64,000 bases of DNA from Hyphomicrobiales bacterium (GCA_039973685.1 JBDWKL010000018.1:1-64000), one strand, 5' to 3'. Positions 17,962-28,489 are shown, counted from the first letter of the stretch. Notes: generated by a model from the letters alone, not told the origin. Translations and numbers: made by a program.

Positions 17962-19068
17962 TTATTGTTTTGGAAGATAGTCCTCACATGTGCCTTCACG
18001 AAGAACATCCGCTGTACAACAATGCAAACCGCCGCCAAAGGCATATGCATCGCGCATATCAACGGGGATAACTTCCATACCAAGCTTATCAAGTTGGTCC
18101 ATCTGGTGCACTTCACTGGCTTCAACGCAAACCGTTTTAGGGTCAAGCACCAAGACATTCATGGAGAGCCAAGTGGAAGAATAACAAAGTGGCGGCGGTG
18201 TGTTGTGGGCTGGGCGCGCACTATCCACGATCTCCCATCCATTCTTCTCAAACAAAGCACGTTGATCATCCGGCAAACGGCGATCTGGATTGTTGATGAT
18301 GAGACCCGGCTTGATAGGCGTGAAGGTCGCATCAATGTGAATTGGGTAAGGATCACCTGGAAAATTCACCGCATGAACACGATGGTCTGGGAAGTGGCGT
18401 TGTAGCCAATCAATGCCTTTTAGGTTTGTCGTGAAGCCATGTTGAACAATCAAATCCTTGCCGAAACGCAAAACGTCGGCTGCATCAAAAAGCGGCTCTT
18501 CTTCTGTGGTGACGAAAAACTTCTCAGCGGTCCATTCCAGACGTTTTTCAACACCGATTTTCTCTGACAGATAATCAGGGCGATAGTCTTCGTCTGTTAG
18601 GCGTGGTTTTGGCGCAGACTCGTGGCGCATCTTTGGGTCTTCATCGTAATAACGCTGCAAAAGCGGGCGGTAACAAAGATACTCAAACCACCGACAACGA
18701 TAAGACATTGTCGCTTCCAACATCTCTTTACCAACAGTCAACAAAACATCACGGGGCGGCATACAACCGAACATGGTTTCGGTTTCCCAATCGGGTGTTG
18801 CTGAGCGTTGATTGAAATCAAGCGGTGTTGGGCGATCAACAATCACACCGCGCTTTTGAAGCATAGCGGCGAAATTATCGAGCAACTCATTGGCGCGGTC
18901 GACTGTTTCTTGCGGGCGCGGGCCAAACTGGCCACGCATGTCGCTGTCTTCAGGAACTTTAGCGTCTAAGGCTGGTTCTGGCGGCGGGATACAACATCCA
19001 TCTGCACGGCCAACAATAACGTGTTTGAGTGGATCCCACTCGTTCCAAGATTCAACGACAGTGCTCAT
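17962..19068 (-). CDS. Arginine amidinotransferase (GATM/StrB-like)
   Basis: A 368-residue amidinotransferase. The catalytic Cys350 lies in GGGLHCCTADV, with the triad partners in FDAADVLRFGKD (about 194-205) and H244 in HIDAT. These motifs closely follow vertebrate glycine amidinotransferase and bacterial inosamine-phosphate amidinotransferases, which move the amidino group of arginine to a primary amine and leave ornithine. The acceptor is unknown. Because the next gene is homospermidine synthase-like, a polyamine or amino acid acceptor is plausible; there are no aminocyclitol genes nearby to support a streptomycin-type acceptor. Confidence 0.85.
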   Translation of the reverse strand: MSTVVESWNEWDPLKHVIVGRADGCCIPPPEPALDAKVPEDSDMRGQFGPRPQETVDRANELLDNFAAMLQKRGVIVDRPTPLDFNQRSATPDWETETMFGCMPPRDVLLTVGKEMLEATMSYRCRWFEYLCYRPLLQRYYDEDPKMRHESAPKPRLTDEDYRPDYLSEKIGVEKRLEWTAEKFFVTTEEEPLFDAADVLRFGKDLIVQHGFTTNLKGIDWLQRHFPDHRVHAVNFPGDPYPIHIDATFTPIKPGLIINNPDRRLPDDQRALFEKNGWEIVDSARPAHNTPPPLCYSSTWLSMNVLVLDPKTVCVEASEVHQMDQLDKLGMEVIPVDMRDAYAFGGGLHCCTADVLREGTCEDYLPKQ

Positions 19069-19200
19069 TTAAATGCCCCTCCAAGACCATAATTTCGGAG
19101 GGACGTTAGGAGTGTAAAAACCGCCGGTCAAGCAGTAAATTAGCCTGATTGAATAAAACCGACGGCAAGACAAATTCGCCATCGGTTCAATGTCGACAGT

Positions 19201-19623
19201 CTATTTTCCAAAGGATAGGAACGTATCGTTTTTGCGCATTAGAAAATGAGCAAGTGACGCGCCAAACACTGTCACCGACGTAAGGAATAAAAGGTTAGGT
19301 TTGTCTGCAAAAGGGGCGAGAAATTTAGGGGCTGAAACAATCATTGATGAAAGGTTCATCAACATCACACCACCGACTGTGATGGTTTTAAACAGGCCAG
19401 CTAAATAGGCGAGAAGGAAGAGGACTTGTGCGATGCCTAGTATCAAAACAATCTGGGCGCCAACACTAACACCATAGAAATTTTGGAAAACACCCGGATT
19501 ATCACCTGCACCCGCGTAAGAACCGGGAGCAATAATTTTTAGTCCGGCCCAGACAATCATTAGGATGAAAATAGTCAAACGGAGGGAAAACAAGCCCAAT
19601 TCAGTAGAACGATCATTCGTCAT
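19201..19623 (-). CDS. DoxX-like/DUF417-like small membrane protein
   Basis: A 140-residue protein with four hydrophobic helices. The first, LRLTIFILMIVWAGLKII, precedes a short periplasmic-looking loop YAGAGDNPGVFQNFYGVS, and the arrangement resembles DoxX/DUF417 (YkgB-type) proteins. The start is set at the ATG at 19623 behind GAAAG; an upstream ATG at 19656 would add 11 residues without a ribosome-binding site. It is a single gene, divergent from the LysR regulator, with no clear function. Confidence 0.65.
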   Translation of the reverse strand: MTNDRSTELGLFSLRLTIFILMIVWAGLKIIAPGSYAGAGDNPGVFQNFYGVSVGAQIVLILGIAQVLFLLAYLAGLFKTITVGGVMLMNLSSMIVSAPKFLAPFADKPNLLFLTSVTVFGASLAHFLMRKNDTFLSFGK

Positions 19624-19854
19624 GGTAGTACTTTCTATTTCGGTTTGTAGCCACACCTCAAACTCATCATGAGTCAGGCAGCCCGCTTAAAAATCAGGGC
19701 GATTATAATAAATCAATTTTTGAGATCAACTTATCTGTTGCCGATTGCTGGAATAACCTTCCGCTTAAATCCGATCCCACTCAATACCAAAGCCAGTATT
19801 ATAAACTTTGCCCAATTAGATAAAAATGATTTATTACTATGTATATTGATCAAT

Positions 19855-19870
19855 CAATTTTATTGAATTG
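19855..19870. promoter_or_regulatory. Candidate LysR autoregulatory box
   Basis: CAATTTTATTGAATTG has inverted ends (CAATT and AATTG). It contains TTTTATTGAA, which recurs at 20778-20787 upstream of the cyclase gene. It lies 18 bases before the LysR start, next to the palindrome ATTGATCAAT at 19845-19854, a plausible place for autorepression. It could also be chance in an AT-rich spacer. Confidence 0.35.
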
Positions 19871-19887
19871 GATACAGGGAGCCCATC

Positions 19888-20772
19888 TTGAAGGTTCGAA
19901 ATCTTGATACATTTTATTGGATAGCAAATCTTGGCAGTTTTCGCGCAGCGTCGGAAAAACTCAATTTGACGCAACCCGCCATTTCTGCCCGCATACAGGT
20001 GCTTGAACAAGATATCGGCACGGAGTTATTCATACGCGAAACCCGCAATGCGGAGCTGACACCTGCCGGTCGTAAACTATTTAATTATGCCGAGCGGTTT
20101 ATGAACCTTGAGCAAGATATTTTAAGCGCCTTCATTCAAACAGCCAATATAGAACAGACCATACGAGTTGGCTCATCGGAGACAATTGTATCGACATGGC
20201 TGCCAGAATTTATGAGCACCTTTAGCCAGCAACGGGCGGGACTTTCCTTCGATCTTCGGGTGGATTCTACCGATAACTTAAGAAACGCGCTGGTTGCCCG
20301 CGAGATTGACCTTGCCTTTTTGATGGGCCCAGTGGCAGAGGTCAGCATTACCAATCATGAAGTCTGCGCCTATGATATGGTGTTTGCAGCAGAACCAAAC
20401 TTGGCGAAGAAACATAAGCGTTGGTCGCTTGAAAACATCGCCAATGAGCCTGTTCTAACGTTCTCAACCAACACCAAACCAAGTCGCCAAATCAAAGAGC
20501 TTTTAACAAGCGACAAACAACAACCCAAAATGACCACATCAACATCGCTTGGAGCCATCATAAGGTTGGCCGTATCAGGCATGGGAATTTGTGCCATTCC
20601 CCGCGCGGTAATCACAGATGAGCTGGACAATAATCAACTTGTGGAACTTGATACCCCAGAAAATTTGCCGCCTCTCACGTTCACCGCTTCTTATGTTTCA
20701 GGTTCACCGTTGAGCACTCTTTTAGCCGACATCACAGACGGAGCACTTGTGTTTTTAGAGAGCTATTCATAA
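19888..20772 (+). CDS. LysR-family transcriptional regulator
   Basis: A 294-residue LysR-type regulator. The winged HTH is at residues 1-60 (FRAASEKLNLTQPAISARIQ), followed by a linker helix and a periplasmic-binding-protein-like effector domain. The start is TTG with AGGGAG seven bases upstream, which fixes it. It is co-directional with the D-glutamate cyclase-family gene 85 bases downstream and probably controls that catabolic operon in response to its substrate. The effector is unknown. Confidence 0.9.
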   Translation: MKVRNLDTFYWIANLGSFRAASEKLNLTQPAISARIQVLEQDIGTELFIRETRNAELTPAGRKLFNYAERFMNLEQDILSAFIQTANIEQTIRVGSSETIVSTWLPEFMSTFSQQRAGLSFDLRVDSTDNLRNALVAREIDLAFLMGPVAEVSITNHEVCAYDMVFAAEPNLAKKHKRWSLENIANEPVLTFSTNTKPSRQIKELLTSDKQQPKMTTSTSLGAIIRLAVSGMGICAIPRAVITDELDNNQLVELDTPENLPPLTFTASYVSGSPLSTLLADITDGALVFLESYS

Positions 20773-20777
20773 AAATA

Positions 20778-20787
20778 TTTTATTGAA
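20778..20787 (+). promoter_or_regulatory. Second copy of the TTTTATTGAA element
   Basis: This repeats the element found before the LysR gene (19858-19867), here 71 bases upstream of the cyclase start. It is part of a longer TTGAAA-N27-TTTCAA inverted repeat (20783-20821). The position suits LysR activation of the operon. Confidence 0.35.
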
Positions 20788-20857
20788 ATTCACAAATTTA
20801 TTCGATTTGATTTTATTTCAAAACCATTGTTTCCTTTGTTTATAGGGAGACGTCTTG

Positions 20858-21676
20858 ATGGATTTGGCGATACAAACAAGCAATGGTTTGGAACTGCGTG
20901 CACTGGTTCGTGCTGGCGACTTTAATGGGCAAACGGCAGGCCAAGCGCCTGATCATTTGCAAGGTAATGTCGTGGTATTGCCCCAGCAATACGCATCTGA
21001 TTTTTTGCAATTTTGCCTGAATAATCCAAAGCCTTGCCCGCTTATTGGTCTTTCAAAACCGGGTGACGCGAGCATTCCAAGTCTTGGCTCCAACATTGAC
21101 ATTCGCTTTGATGTACCGCGTTACCGCGTTTATCGTGATGGGATACTGGATAGTGAGCTGAACACTATTGATGACCTTTGGAGCGATGATCTTGTAACTT
21201 TTGTCCTTGGCTGTTCCTTCACTTTTGAAGAAGCCCTCATTCGTGATGGCTTTGGCGTGCGCCATATTAGCGAAGGTCAAAATGTACCAATGTTCAAATG
21301 CGGAATTGAGACCGTTAAAAGTGGCATTTTCAATGGCCCTCTCGTGGTTACAATGCGCCCTTATAAGAAGGATCAAATTCCCGCAATTTTCGATCTTTGC
21401 GCTCAATATCCGCACGCACACGGCACGCCTATCTATTGGGGCGATCCTGACGCAATCGGAATTGCTGATTTACAAAAACCAGACTACGGCGATCCCGTCA
21501 CTGTCATGGATGATGAAGTGCCCGTCTTTTGGGCGTGTGGCGTAACACCGCAAGCAGCGATTGAAAAAGCCAAACCACATTTATCCATCACCCATGCACC
21601 GGGCCACATGCTGGTAACCGACATTGCGTCCAGCGAACGCATTTCGCCGATTACAGGCATGACATCATTTCAATAA
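20858..21676 (+). CDS. D-glutamate cyclase-family protein (DUF1445, YcsI-like)
   Basis: A 272-residue DUF1445 protein, recognisable from PLIGLSKPGD, NIDIRFDVPRYRVYRDG, FVLGCSFTFEEALI and the C-terminal FWACGVTPQAAIE with the APGHMLVTD end. Proteins of this family were called hydro-lyases; the mammalian relative DGLUCY converts D-glutamate to 5-oxo-D-proline. The start is the ATG at 20858, seven bases after AGGGAGA. The following TRAP transporter and 5-oxoprolinase-type gene fit a D-glutamate or pyroglutamate pathway, with this enzyme either making or opening the lactam. Confidence 0.82.
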   Translation: MDLAIQTSNGLELRALVRAGDFNGQTAGQAPDHLQGNVVVLPQQYASDFLQFCLNNPKPCPLIGLSKPGDASIPSLGSNIDIRFDVPRYRVYRDGILDSELNTIDDLWSDDLVTFVLGCSFTFEEALIRDGFGVRHISEGQNVPMFKCGIETVKSGIFNGPLVVTMRPYKKDQIPAIFDLCAQYPHAHGTPIYWGDPDAIGIADLQKPDYGDPVTVMDDEVPVFWACGVTPQAAIEKAKPHLSITHAPGHMLVTDIASSERISPITGMTSFQ

Positions 21677-21714
21677 ACGACACGTCAAAATACCATTTAA
21701 CAAGGGAGAAAAAA

Positions 21715-22764
21715 ATGAAATACGCGATGAAAACACTACTAGCAGCAACGGCGTTGGCCTTTGCAGCAACGAGCGTTGGGGCCGCTGATAAGCCTGCCAC
21801 CATCAAAGCCGTTGGCACATGGGGTAGCCTTACAAACTACCAAAAACATGAAGGCCCGTTTTGGAATGAGAAAATTTCCGAAGCAAGTGGCGGCTCCATC
21901 ATTGGCGACATCAAACCACAAACAGAACTTGGCCTTAAGGGCTTTGAAATTATGCGCCTTGTGAAAAACGGCGTGTTTGATTTTGCCTTTGGTTTGCCAG
22001 GCTATGTGGCTGCTGAAAACGCAATCTTTGAAGGTGGTGACCTATCCGCTGTAACGCAAGACATCGCAACACAGCGCAAAGTGGCTGACGCTTATTATCC
22101 AACCTTGGAAAAATCCTTCCAAGAAATCTACAACGCTAAGCTGATGATGCTCTACCCGTTCCCAAGTCAAACACTATGGTGCAACGCAGAAGTTGCAGGG
22201 CTTGCTGACCTTAAGGGTAAGAAAATCCGCGTTTACTCAACAACACTTGGCGACTTTGTTGAAGGCGTCGGTGGTACATCTGTAACCGTACCATTTGCCG
22301 AAGTTATCCCAGCGCTAGAAAAAGGCGTTGTTGATTGCGGCATCACGGGCACCATGTCTGCTTACAAAGCAAAATGGCACCAAGTTGCAACCCATGCTTA
22401 CACCTTACGCGTTGGTTGGGGTCTTGCCTTTGGTGCGATGAACTTGGACAAGTGGAACAAATTGTCTGACGCACAAAAAGCAACGTTAGAAACAGAAATT
22501 TCTGCTTTGAACGACCGCATGTGGGCAGAAACAGCGACAGAAGACGAAGTTGCAATTTCATGCATTACAGGCGGCAAATGTGACATTGGCGAACCAGGTG
22601 CAATGAAATTGGTTGAGCCAACAGCTGCTGATTTGGCAGTACGTGACAAAGTCGCCAACGACGTGATCCTTGCTCGTTGGGCAGAACGCTGTGGCGAAGA
22701 GTGCGCTGCAAACTGGAACAAAACTGTCGGCTCCATCCTTGGTCTTGAAGCGAAAGCCAAGTAA
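21715..22764 (+). CDS. TRAP transporter solute-binding protein (DctP family)
   Basis: A 349-residue periplasmic binding protein with a signal peptide (about 1-23, ending VGA). It shows the DctP-family core DLKGKKIRVYSTTLGDFV, with the Arg that usually clamps the ligand carboxylate, and FAEVIPALEKGVVDCGITG. It is preceded by AAGGGAGA. Four cysteines occur in the C-terminal half, including those in SCITGGKC and ERCGEEC, suggesting disulfides. It is followed by a hairpin terminator and then dctQ and dctM. A carboxylate such as glutamate or 5-oxoproline is the likely ligand from context. Confidence 0.92.
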   Translation: MKYAMKTLLAATALAFAATSVGAADKPATIKAVGTWGSLTNYQKHEGPFWNEKISEASGGSIIGDIKPQTELGLKGFEIMRLVKNGVFDFAFGLPGYVAAENAIFEGGDLSAVTQDIATQRKVADAYYPTLEKSFQEIYNAKLMMLYPFPSQTLWCNAEVAGLADLKGKKIRVYSTTLGDFVEGVGGTSVTVPFAEVIPALEKGVVDCGITGTMSAYKAKWHQVATHAYTLRVGWGLAFGAMNLDKWNKLSDAQKATLETEISALNDRMWAETATEDEVAISCITGGKCDIGEPGAMKLVEPTAADLAVRDKVANDVILARWAERCGEECAANWNKTVGSILGLEAKAK

Positions 22765-22782
22765 TCTCTTACCGACGAACTG

Positions 22783-22811
22783 GGTCGGCGGCATTGTCGC
22801 CGACCTTTTTT
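22783..22811 (+). terminator. Intra-operon hairpin terminator/attenuator after dctP
   Basis: GGTCGGCG and CGCCGACC pair perfectly around a seven-base loop and are followed by TTTTTT. It lies between dctP and dctQ and would give more binding protein than membrane subunits, through partial termination or 3'-end protection. Confidence 0.88.
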
Positions 22812-22850
22812 AAAAATCGCGCAATCCAATAAAAACCTCATGAGTACCCG

Positions 22851-23411
22851 ATGACCAAGCTCCTCAACCTGTCTGAAAAATTTAGCCATGTATTGGTTTG
22901 GATCGGTGGCGGCCTCATTATTTTGTCAGCCCTGCTGGTCACCCTCGAGGTCTTCTTACGCAAGGTTTTCAATGTCAGCATTGGCGGTGCAGACGAACTA
23001 TCTGGCTACGCCTTCGGCATCGCAACCACCTTTGGTCTGGCATACGCTCTTTTCCAGCGCGCTCACATTCGCGTTGATGCAGCCTACAATCTATTTCCAG
23101 CTTGGTTGAAATTAATCGCTGACTTTGTTGGCATCATTCTTCTTGCAAGCTTTGCTGGTGTTATCACCGTTATGTCTTGGCAGTTGGTGGCAGATACGCT
23201 GACACATAACTCCCACTCCATAACTCCGCTTAGAACACCACTAAAATACCCGCAAATCCCGTGGCTATTTGGCTGGATCTATTTCGTGTTCTGCTCTGTT
23301 TTATTGATCTTAACAGCGGTCATCGCGCTTATAAAACGTGACATCAAAGGAGCAGAAGCACTGATCGGGGCAAAAACGCTTGATGAGCAAGTGGAAGAGG
23401 AGACAATCTAA
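22851..23411 (+). CDS. TRAP transporter small permease (DctQ family)
   Basis: A 186-residue membrane protein with four transmembrane segments and the DctQ pattern: LVTLEVFLRKVFNVSIGGADELSGYAF, then a helix pair ending in the conserved IPWLFGWIYFVFCSVLL. It partners DctM. Its stop codon shares a base with the dctM start, so the two are translationally coupled. Confidence 0.92.
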   Translation: MTKLLNLSEKFSHVLVWIGGGLIILSALLVTLEVFLRKVFNVSIGGADELSGYAFGIATTFGLAYALFQRAHIRVDAAYNLFPAWLKLIADFVGIILLASFAGVITVMSWQLVADTLTHNSHSITPLRTPLKYPQIPWLFGWIYFVFCSVLLILTAVIALIKRDIKGAEALIGAKTLDEQVEEETI

Positions 23412-24694
23412 TGGTCACTAAACCACTTCTCATACTCGTCGCCCTCATTGCTTTCGCCGTACCAATTGCCGCCTCGCTTGGCTGGCTTGGTTTAACCCTG
23501 CAATTTTTAGATACACCCATGCCGCTTCACCGCGCCCTTGGCGATATGGTTTGGCAAACAGGCACGGACTTCCTGCTGGTTGCTATCCCAATGTTCGTAC
23601 TGCTCGGCGAGATCCTCCTTCGCGCAGGCATCACAGAGCGCATGTATGAAGGCATCGTGAAATGGCTTGGCTGGTTGCCAGGTGGCTTGATGCATTCCAA
23701 CATTGGTTCGTCAGCCTTGTTTGCGGCAACCTCTGGCTCTTCAGTTGCAACGGCTGCCACCATCGGCACCATCGCAATTCCACAAATTGAAAAACGCGGC
23801 TATAACGAGCAGCTTTTCCTTGGCACAATTGCAGCAGGCGGCACCCTTGGCATTCTCATTCCGCCCTCCATCAACCTTATTCTTTATGGTCTTCTAACGG
23901 ACACCTCAGTACCAGAGCTTTATCTAGCAGGCTTCATTCCGGGTTTCTTGCTGGCTCTTCTCTTTATGGTGACTGTGGTCATCCTATGCAAAATCAAAAC
24001 AGGCTGGGGCGGTGAAACGGTCAATGCTGACTGGGCAACACGCTTTGGAGCACTCCCTTCCCTCGTTCCGCCAATTGGCATCTTCTTAGTAGTCGTTGGC
24101 TCTATCTATGCAGGCATTGCAACACCGACAGAAGCTGCATCACTTGGCGTTGTTGCCGCGATGATCCTTGCAGCCTTCAATGGCAAACTGACGATCCCTA
24201 TGTTGCGAGCAGCGGTTGAGGGCACCATGCGTACGACCTCGATGATCATGTTGATTATCTTGGCCGCCGTGTTCTTAAATTTCGTGCTTTCAGTGATCGG
24301 GCTGACACAAGCACTGGCAGATTTTGTGACCGGCCTTGGGCTATCACCCTTTCAAACGCTGCTACTCATTGTCGCGCTGTTGATATTCCTCGGCTGCTTC
24401 ATGGAGACACTCTCCATGCTGCTCGTCACAGCGCCATTGATCACGCCCATCGTCGTTGCCCTTGGTTATGATCCGGTATGGTTTGGTGTCTTGTTGATGG
24501 TTCTTTTGGAAACTGCGCTGATCACCCCACCAATCGGCATCAACCTTTATGTTGTGCAGGCCGTGCGCGGAAAAGGTGAGATGCTGGATGTCATGAAGGG
24601 TGCCTTGCCTTTTGTCGGCACCATGTTCGCCATGATCGCACTGCTATTAGCGTTCCCACAAATCGCACTTTGGCTCCCCTCACTATTTTATTGA
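23411..24694 (+). CDS. TRAP transporter large permease (DctM family)
   Basis: A 427-residue, roughly 12-helix membrane protein of the DctM family. The motifs include IPMFVLLGEILLRAGITERMYEG, GSSVATAATIGTIAIPQ, GGTLGILIPPSINLILYG and ATPTEAASLG. It forms the sodium-driven transport core with DctQ. The length and motifs are complete. The next gene begins after 86 bases. Confidence 0.94.
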   Translation: MVTKPLLILVALIAFAVPIAASLGWLGLTLQFLDTPMPLHRALGDMVWQTGTDFLLVAIPMFVLLGEILLRAGITERMYEGIVKWLGWLPGGLMHSNIGSSALFAATSGSSVATAATIGTIAIPQIEKRGYNEQLFLGTIAAGGTLGILIPPSINLILYGLLTDTSVPELYLAGFIPGFLLALLFMVTVVILCKIKTGWGGETVNADWATRFGALPSLVPPIGIFLVVVGSIYAGIATPTEAASLGVVAAMILAAFNGKLTIPMLRAAVEGTMRTTSMIMLIILAAVFLNFVLSVIGLTQALADFVTGLGLSPFQTLLLIVALLIFLGCFMETLSMLLVTAPLITPIVVALGYDPVWFGVLLMVLLETALITPPIGINLYVVQAVRGKGEMLDVMKGALPFVGTMFAMIALLLAFPQIALWLPSLFY

Positions 24695-24780
24695 GTAAGT
24701 TGATCTAAGTCGTTTTGTATCTATAAGTTTTAAAATGAATACCGCCGCAACCTTGTCGGCGAATGAAGGAGTTATGTCCG

Positions 24781-27700
24781 ATGTGGCAATTTTGGGTAGA
24801 TCGTGGTGGCACATTCACAGATGTGGTGGCCAAAAGACCTGACGGGGAATTAATTACTCACAAGCTTCTTTCTGAGAACCCTGAGCAATATAAAGATGCA
24901 GCCGTGCAAGGTGTGCGCGATCTTATGGGTCTTTCCCAAGATGCCCCCTTGCCGCCGCACAGCATAAATGCCGTTAAAATGGGAACGACTGTTGCCACCA
25001 ATGCTCTGTTGGAACGCAAGGGCGATCCGACCCTCCTGCTCATCACGCAAGGCTTTGGCGATCTGTTGCGCATTGGCTACCAAAACCGACCAAAGCTCTT
25101 CGATCTAAACATCCAATTGCCAGAGCTTCTTTATACCGATGTGCAAGAAGTACCAGAACGATTGAATGCGGATGGCGAGGTTGTAACCGAGCTTGATCTC
25201 GATGTTGCGCGTCAACACCTGCAACGCGCCTATGATAAGGGCCTGCGCGGTGTTGCGATTGCCTTCATGCACTCTTACCTCAATCCAGATCATGAATTGC
25301 AGGTTGCAGATGTTGCAAAAGAAATCGGCTTCACGCAGATTTCGACAAGCCATGAAACATCCAAGCTGATCAAGCTCATCGGGCGCGGTGATACCACGGT
25401 GGTGGATGCCTATCTCTCGCCTATTCTACGTCGCTATATCGACCAAGTGGCAACCGCTTTGGATGTAAAAGGCGGTGCGTGTGAACGTATCTTCTTTATG
25501 CAATCAAATGGCGGGCTAACGGACGCAAATTTGTTCCAAGGAAAAGATAGCATTCTGTCTGGCCCAGCTGGTGGCGTTGTTGGCATGGTGAAGACAGCAG
25601 AACAAGCAGGTTTCGACAAGCTCATCGGTTTTGACATGGGCGGCACATCAACCGATGTTTGTCACTATGCAGGCGAATATGAACGCTCGTTTGAAACCGA
25701 GGTTGCAGGCGTTCGTATGCGCGCGCCAATGATGAATATTCATACCGTTGCTGCCGGAGGTGGGTCTGTCCTCACCTTCCAAGATGGCCGCTACCAAGTA
25801 GGCCCAGAAAGCGCTGGCGCAAATCCCGGCCCTGCATGCTACCGCCGTGGTGGACCGCTAACAGTGACCGATTGCAATGTGCTTTTGGGCAAATTAAACG
25901 CTGACTATTTCCCTGCCGTCTTTGGCCCTAATGCGGACGAAAAACTAGATACCGATGTTGTGCGTGAAAAGTTCGTGGCCATTGCACAAGAGGTGGCCGA
26001 TGCCACAGGCAATGCGCCCTTGTCTCCTGAAGAGACGGCTGAAGGTTTCTTGAAAATCGCCGTGGAAAATATGGCGAACGCGATTAAGAAAATCTCGGTC
26101 CAACGTGGCTATGACGTCACTCAATATACGCTCAATTGTTTTGGTGGTGCGGGTGGACAACACGCCTGTCTTATCGCTGACACGCTTGGCATGAAGAGTG
26201 TGTTCATTCATCCGTTCGCAGGCGTTCTATCTGCTTTTGGTATGGGCCTTGCCGATATTCGTGCGATAAAAGAAGAGCAATATGAGCAACCGCTTAATGC
26301 ACTAGACGGTGCCCGCGAGATGCTCTCCCGCCTTTCAAAAGCTGTCACTAAGGAAGTAACCGAGCAAGGTATTGGCGAAGACGGCATCAAGGTCATCACA
26401 CGCGCCCATTTGCGCTATCAAGGCTCCCACCAAACTCTTGAGGTGCCGTTTAGCGATACGGCGGCCATGTCGAAGAGTTTTGACGGTGCCCATAAAGCTC
26501 GCTTTGGTTTTTCATCACCAGACCGCGCTTTGATTTTTGACATGCTAAGTGCAGAAGCCGTTGGCCGTGCGGGCGATGTATCGGATGCTAATAATATCAC
26601 CCAGACCAAAGACGAGAGCGCACCAACAAATGTCCCTGTTCACCTTGAAGGGGCATTGCAAAACATTCCAATGATTGACCGCGAAACCCTCGCGGCAGGT
26701 GCCGTCGTCAAAGGTCCTGCTATCATCGTGGAACCAACCGGCACCAATATGATTGAACCAGGTTGGCAGGGCACGATTGATGCTCATGGCAATCTCATTC
26801 TCGAGCGCTTTATCGCAGCCAAGCGCATGACCGCAATGGGCACAGATGCTGACCCGATCATGCTTGAAGTGTTCAACAATCTCTTCATGTCGATTGCAGA
26901 ACAAATGGGCGCGACGCTTGCCAACACCGCTTATTCTGTAAACATCAAAGAACGCTTCGATTTCTCCTGCGCCCTATTTGATAGCACCGGCGGCTTGGTC
27001 GCCAATGCGCCGCATGTGCCAGTACACTTAGGCTCAATGGGTGAAAGCGTGCGCACCGTGGCGCGGCTTAATGAAGGGCAAATTAAACCGGGTGACAGCT
27101 TCATGCTGAACAACCCTTATAATGGCGGCACACACCTTCCAGATGTCACCGTGATTACCCCCGTCTTCGACAAACAAGGTGAGACGATCTTGTTTTACGT
27201 CGGCTCCCGCGGCCACCACGCAGACATTGGTGGACGCACGCCTGGCTCTGCGCCACCAGACAGCAAACATATCGAAGAAGAAGGCGTCGTGATCGACAAT
27301 TTCAGGCTGGTTGATGGCGGCACTTTGCGCGAGAGTGAGACGCGCGCCCTGCTTGCCTCTGGCAAATATCCATGCCGCAACATTGAAGAAAATATGGCCG
27401 ATTTAGAAGCTCAAATTGCGGCCAATTCAACGGGCATCCGTGAAGTGCACCGCATGATGGACACCTTCGGCCTTGATGTCGTTCTCGCTTATATGGGCCA
27501 CGTTCAAGCCAACGCGGAAGCATCTGTTCGCGAAGTGATTGGCCGCTTGAAAGATAGCTCTTTCACTTATCCGCTGGATGAAGGGCAAGAGATCAAAGTT
27601 AAGATCAGCGTTGACCAGCAGGCCCGCGAAGCGACCATCGACTTTACGGGAACCTCCAGCCAAGACGTAGGCAATTACAACGCGCCAAGTGCTGTTTGCA

Positions 27701-28374
27701 CAGCGGTGGTGCTTTATGTCTTCCGCTTGCTCACGGGCAAAGATATTCCTCTTAATGAAGGCTGCTTAAAACCCCTCAAAATCGTCGCCCCCGAAGGCTC
27801 CATGATTAACCCGCAATACCCTGCAGCCGTTATCGCAGGCAACACAGAGGTCAGCCAATCAATCTGCGATTGTCTGCTTGGGGCACTCGGCGTGATTGCG
27901 GGCTCACAAGGCACGATGAACAATTTCGTCTGGGGTAATGATCACTTCCAAAATTATGAGACCATATGCGGTGGCTCAGGTGCGGGCGAAGGGTTTGATG
28001 GCACAGATGCCATCCAAATTCATATGACCAACACGCGCATGACCGACCCTGAAGTGTTAGAAAAACGCTTTCCCGTGCGCGTTGAAGAGTTTTCAATCCG
28101 CAACGGTTCAGGTGGCGGCGGAAAATGGCACGGCGGCGAAGGGATTAAGCGACAGATCCGTTTCCTAGAACCCGTCATCGTCACCACCCTATGCTGCCAC
28201 CGCGTTACCCAACCTCACGGTGTTGCAGGTGGTGAAAAAGGTGCCATCGGCGAAAACCGTGTGCTGCGCATGAGCGGTGAACGGGTGGAGCTTAAAGGCA
28301 ACGATGAATGCGCGCTTGAAGCAGGTGACGTCTATGAAATGCTGACACCGGGCGGCGGCGGATTTGGAAAATAA
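24781..28374 (+). CDS. Fused hydantoinase A/B family protein, probable 5-oxoprolinase
   Basis: A 1197-residue fusion. The N-terminal hydantoinase A half (about 1-680) opens with [12 protein letters not shown], the ASKHA phosphate loop, and carries [11 protein letters not shown]. The hydantoinase B half (from about 683) includes [13 protein letters not shown] and GHHADIGG. This is the arrangement of ATP-dependent 5-oxoprolinase, which opens 5-oxoproline to glutamate; N-methylhydantoinase is the alternative. The start is the ATG at 24781, ten bases after AAGGAG; the ATG at 24763 lacks a site. It follows the TRAP genes co-directionally. Confidence 0.88.
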   Translation: MWQFWVDRGGTFTDVVAKRPDGELITHKLLSENPEQYKDAAVQGVRDLMGLSQDAPLPPHSINAVKMGTTVATNALLERKGDPTLLLITQGFGDLLRIGYQNRPKLFDLNIQLPELLYTDVQEVPERLNADGEVVTELDLDVARQHLQRAYDKGLRGVAIAFMHSYLNPDHELQVADVAKEIGFTQISTSHETSKLIKLIGRGDTTVVDAYLSPILRRYIDQVATALDVKGGACERIFFMQSNGGLTDANLFQGKDSILSGPAGGVVGMVKTAEQAGFDKLIGFDMGGTSTDVCHYAGEYERSFETEVAGVRMRAPMMNIHTVAAGGGSVLTFQDGRYQVGPESAGANPGPACYRRGGPLTVTDCNVLLGKLNADYFPAVFGPNADEKLDTDVVREKFVAIAQEVADATGNAPLSPEETAEGFLKIAVENMANAIKKISVQRGYDVTQYTLNCFGGAGGQHACLIADTLGMKSVFIHPFAGVLSAFGMGLADIRAIKEEQYEQPLNALDGAREMLSRLSKAVTKEVTEQGIGEDGIKVITRAHLRYQGSHQTLEVPFSDTAAMSKSFDGAHKARFGFSSPDRALIFDMLSAEAVGRAGDVSDANNITQTKDESAPTNVPVHLEGALQNIPMIDRETLAAGAVVKGPAIIVEPTGTNMIEPGWQGTIDAHGNLILERFIAAKRMTAMGTDADPIMLEVFNNLFMSIAEQMGATLANTAYSVNIKERFDFSCALFDSTGGLVANAPHVPVHLGSMGESVRTVARLNEGQIKPGDSFMLNNPYNGGTHLPDVTVITPVFDKQGETILFYVGSRGHHADIGGRTPGSAPPDSKHIEEEGVVIDNFRLVDGGTLRESETRALLASGKYPCRNIEENMADLEAQIAANSTGIREVHRMMDTFGLDVVLAYMGHVQANAEASVREVIGRLKDSSFTYPLDEGQEIKVKISVDQQAREATIDFTGTSSQDVGNYNAPSAVCTAVVLYVFRLLTGKDIPLNEGCLKPLKIVAPEGSMINPQYPAAVIAGNTEVSQSICDCLLGALGVIAGSQGTMNNFVWGNDHFQNYETICGGSGAGEGFDGTDAIQIHMTNTRMTDPEVLEKRFPVRVEEFSIRNGSGGGGKWHGGEGIKRQIRFLEPVIVTTLCCHRVTQPHGVAGGEKGAIGENRVLRMSGERVELKGNDECALEAGDVYEMLTPGGGGFGK

Positions 28375-28489
28375 AGCTCATCAAAGACAATTGAGTGCAT
28401 TCTCAAATTTGTGAAGTAAAAAGACTTGTGCGGCGCAACATAAAGCCGCATGAGAACACAACCGTTCTTTCGCAAAAAATTGAGACACC

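Noticed and set aside
19845-19857. FNR-type box near ATTGATCAATCAA
   Set aside because: The half-sites TTGAT and ATCAA are separated by two bases, not four.
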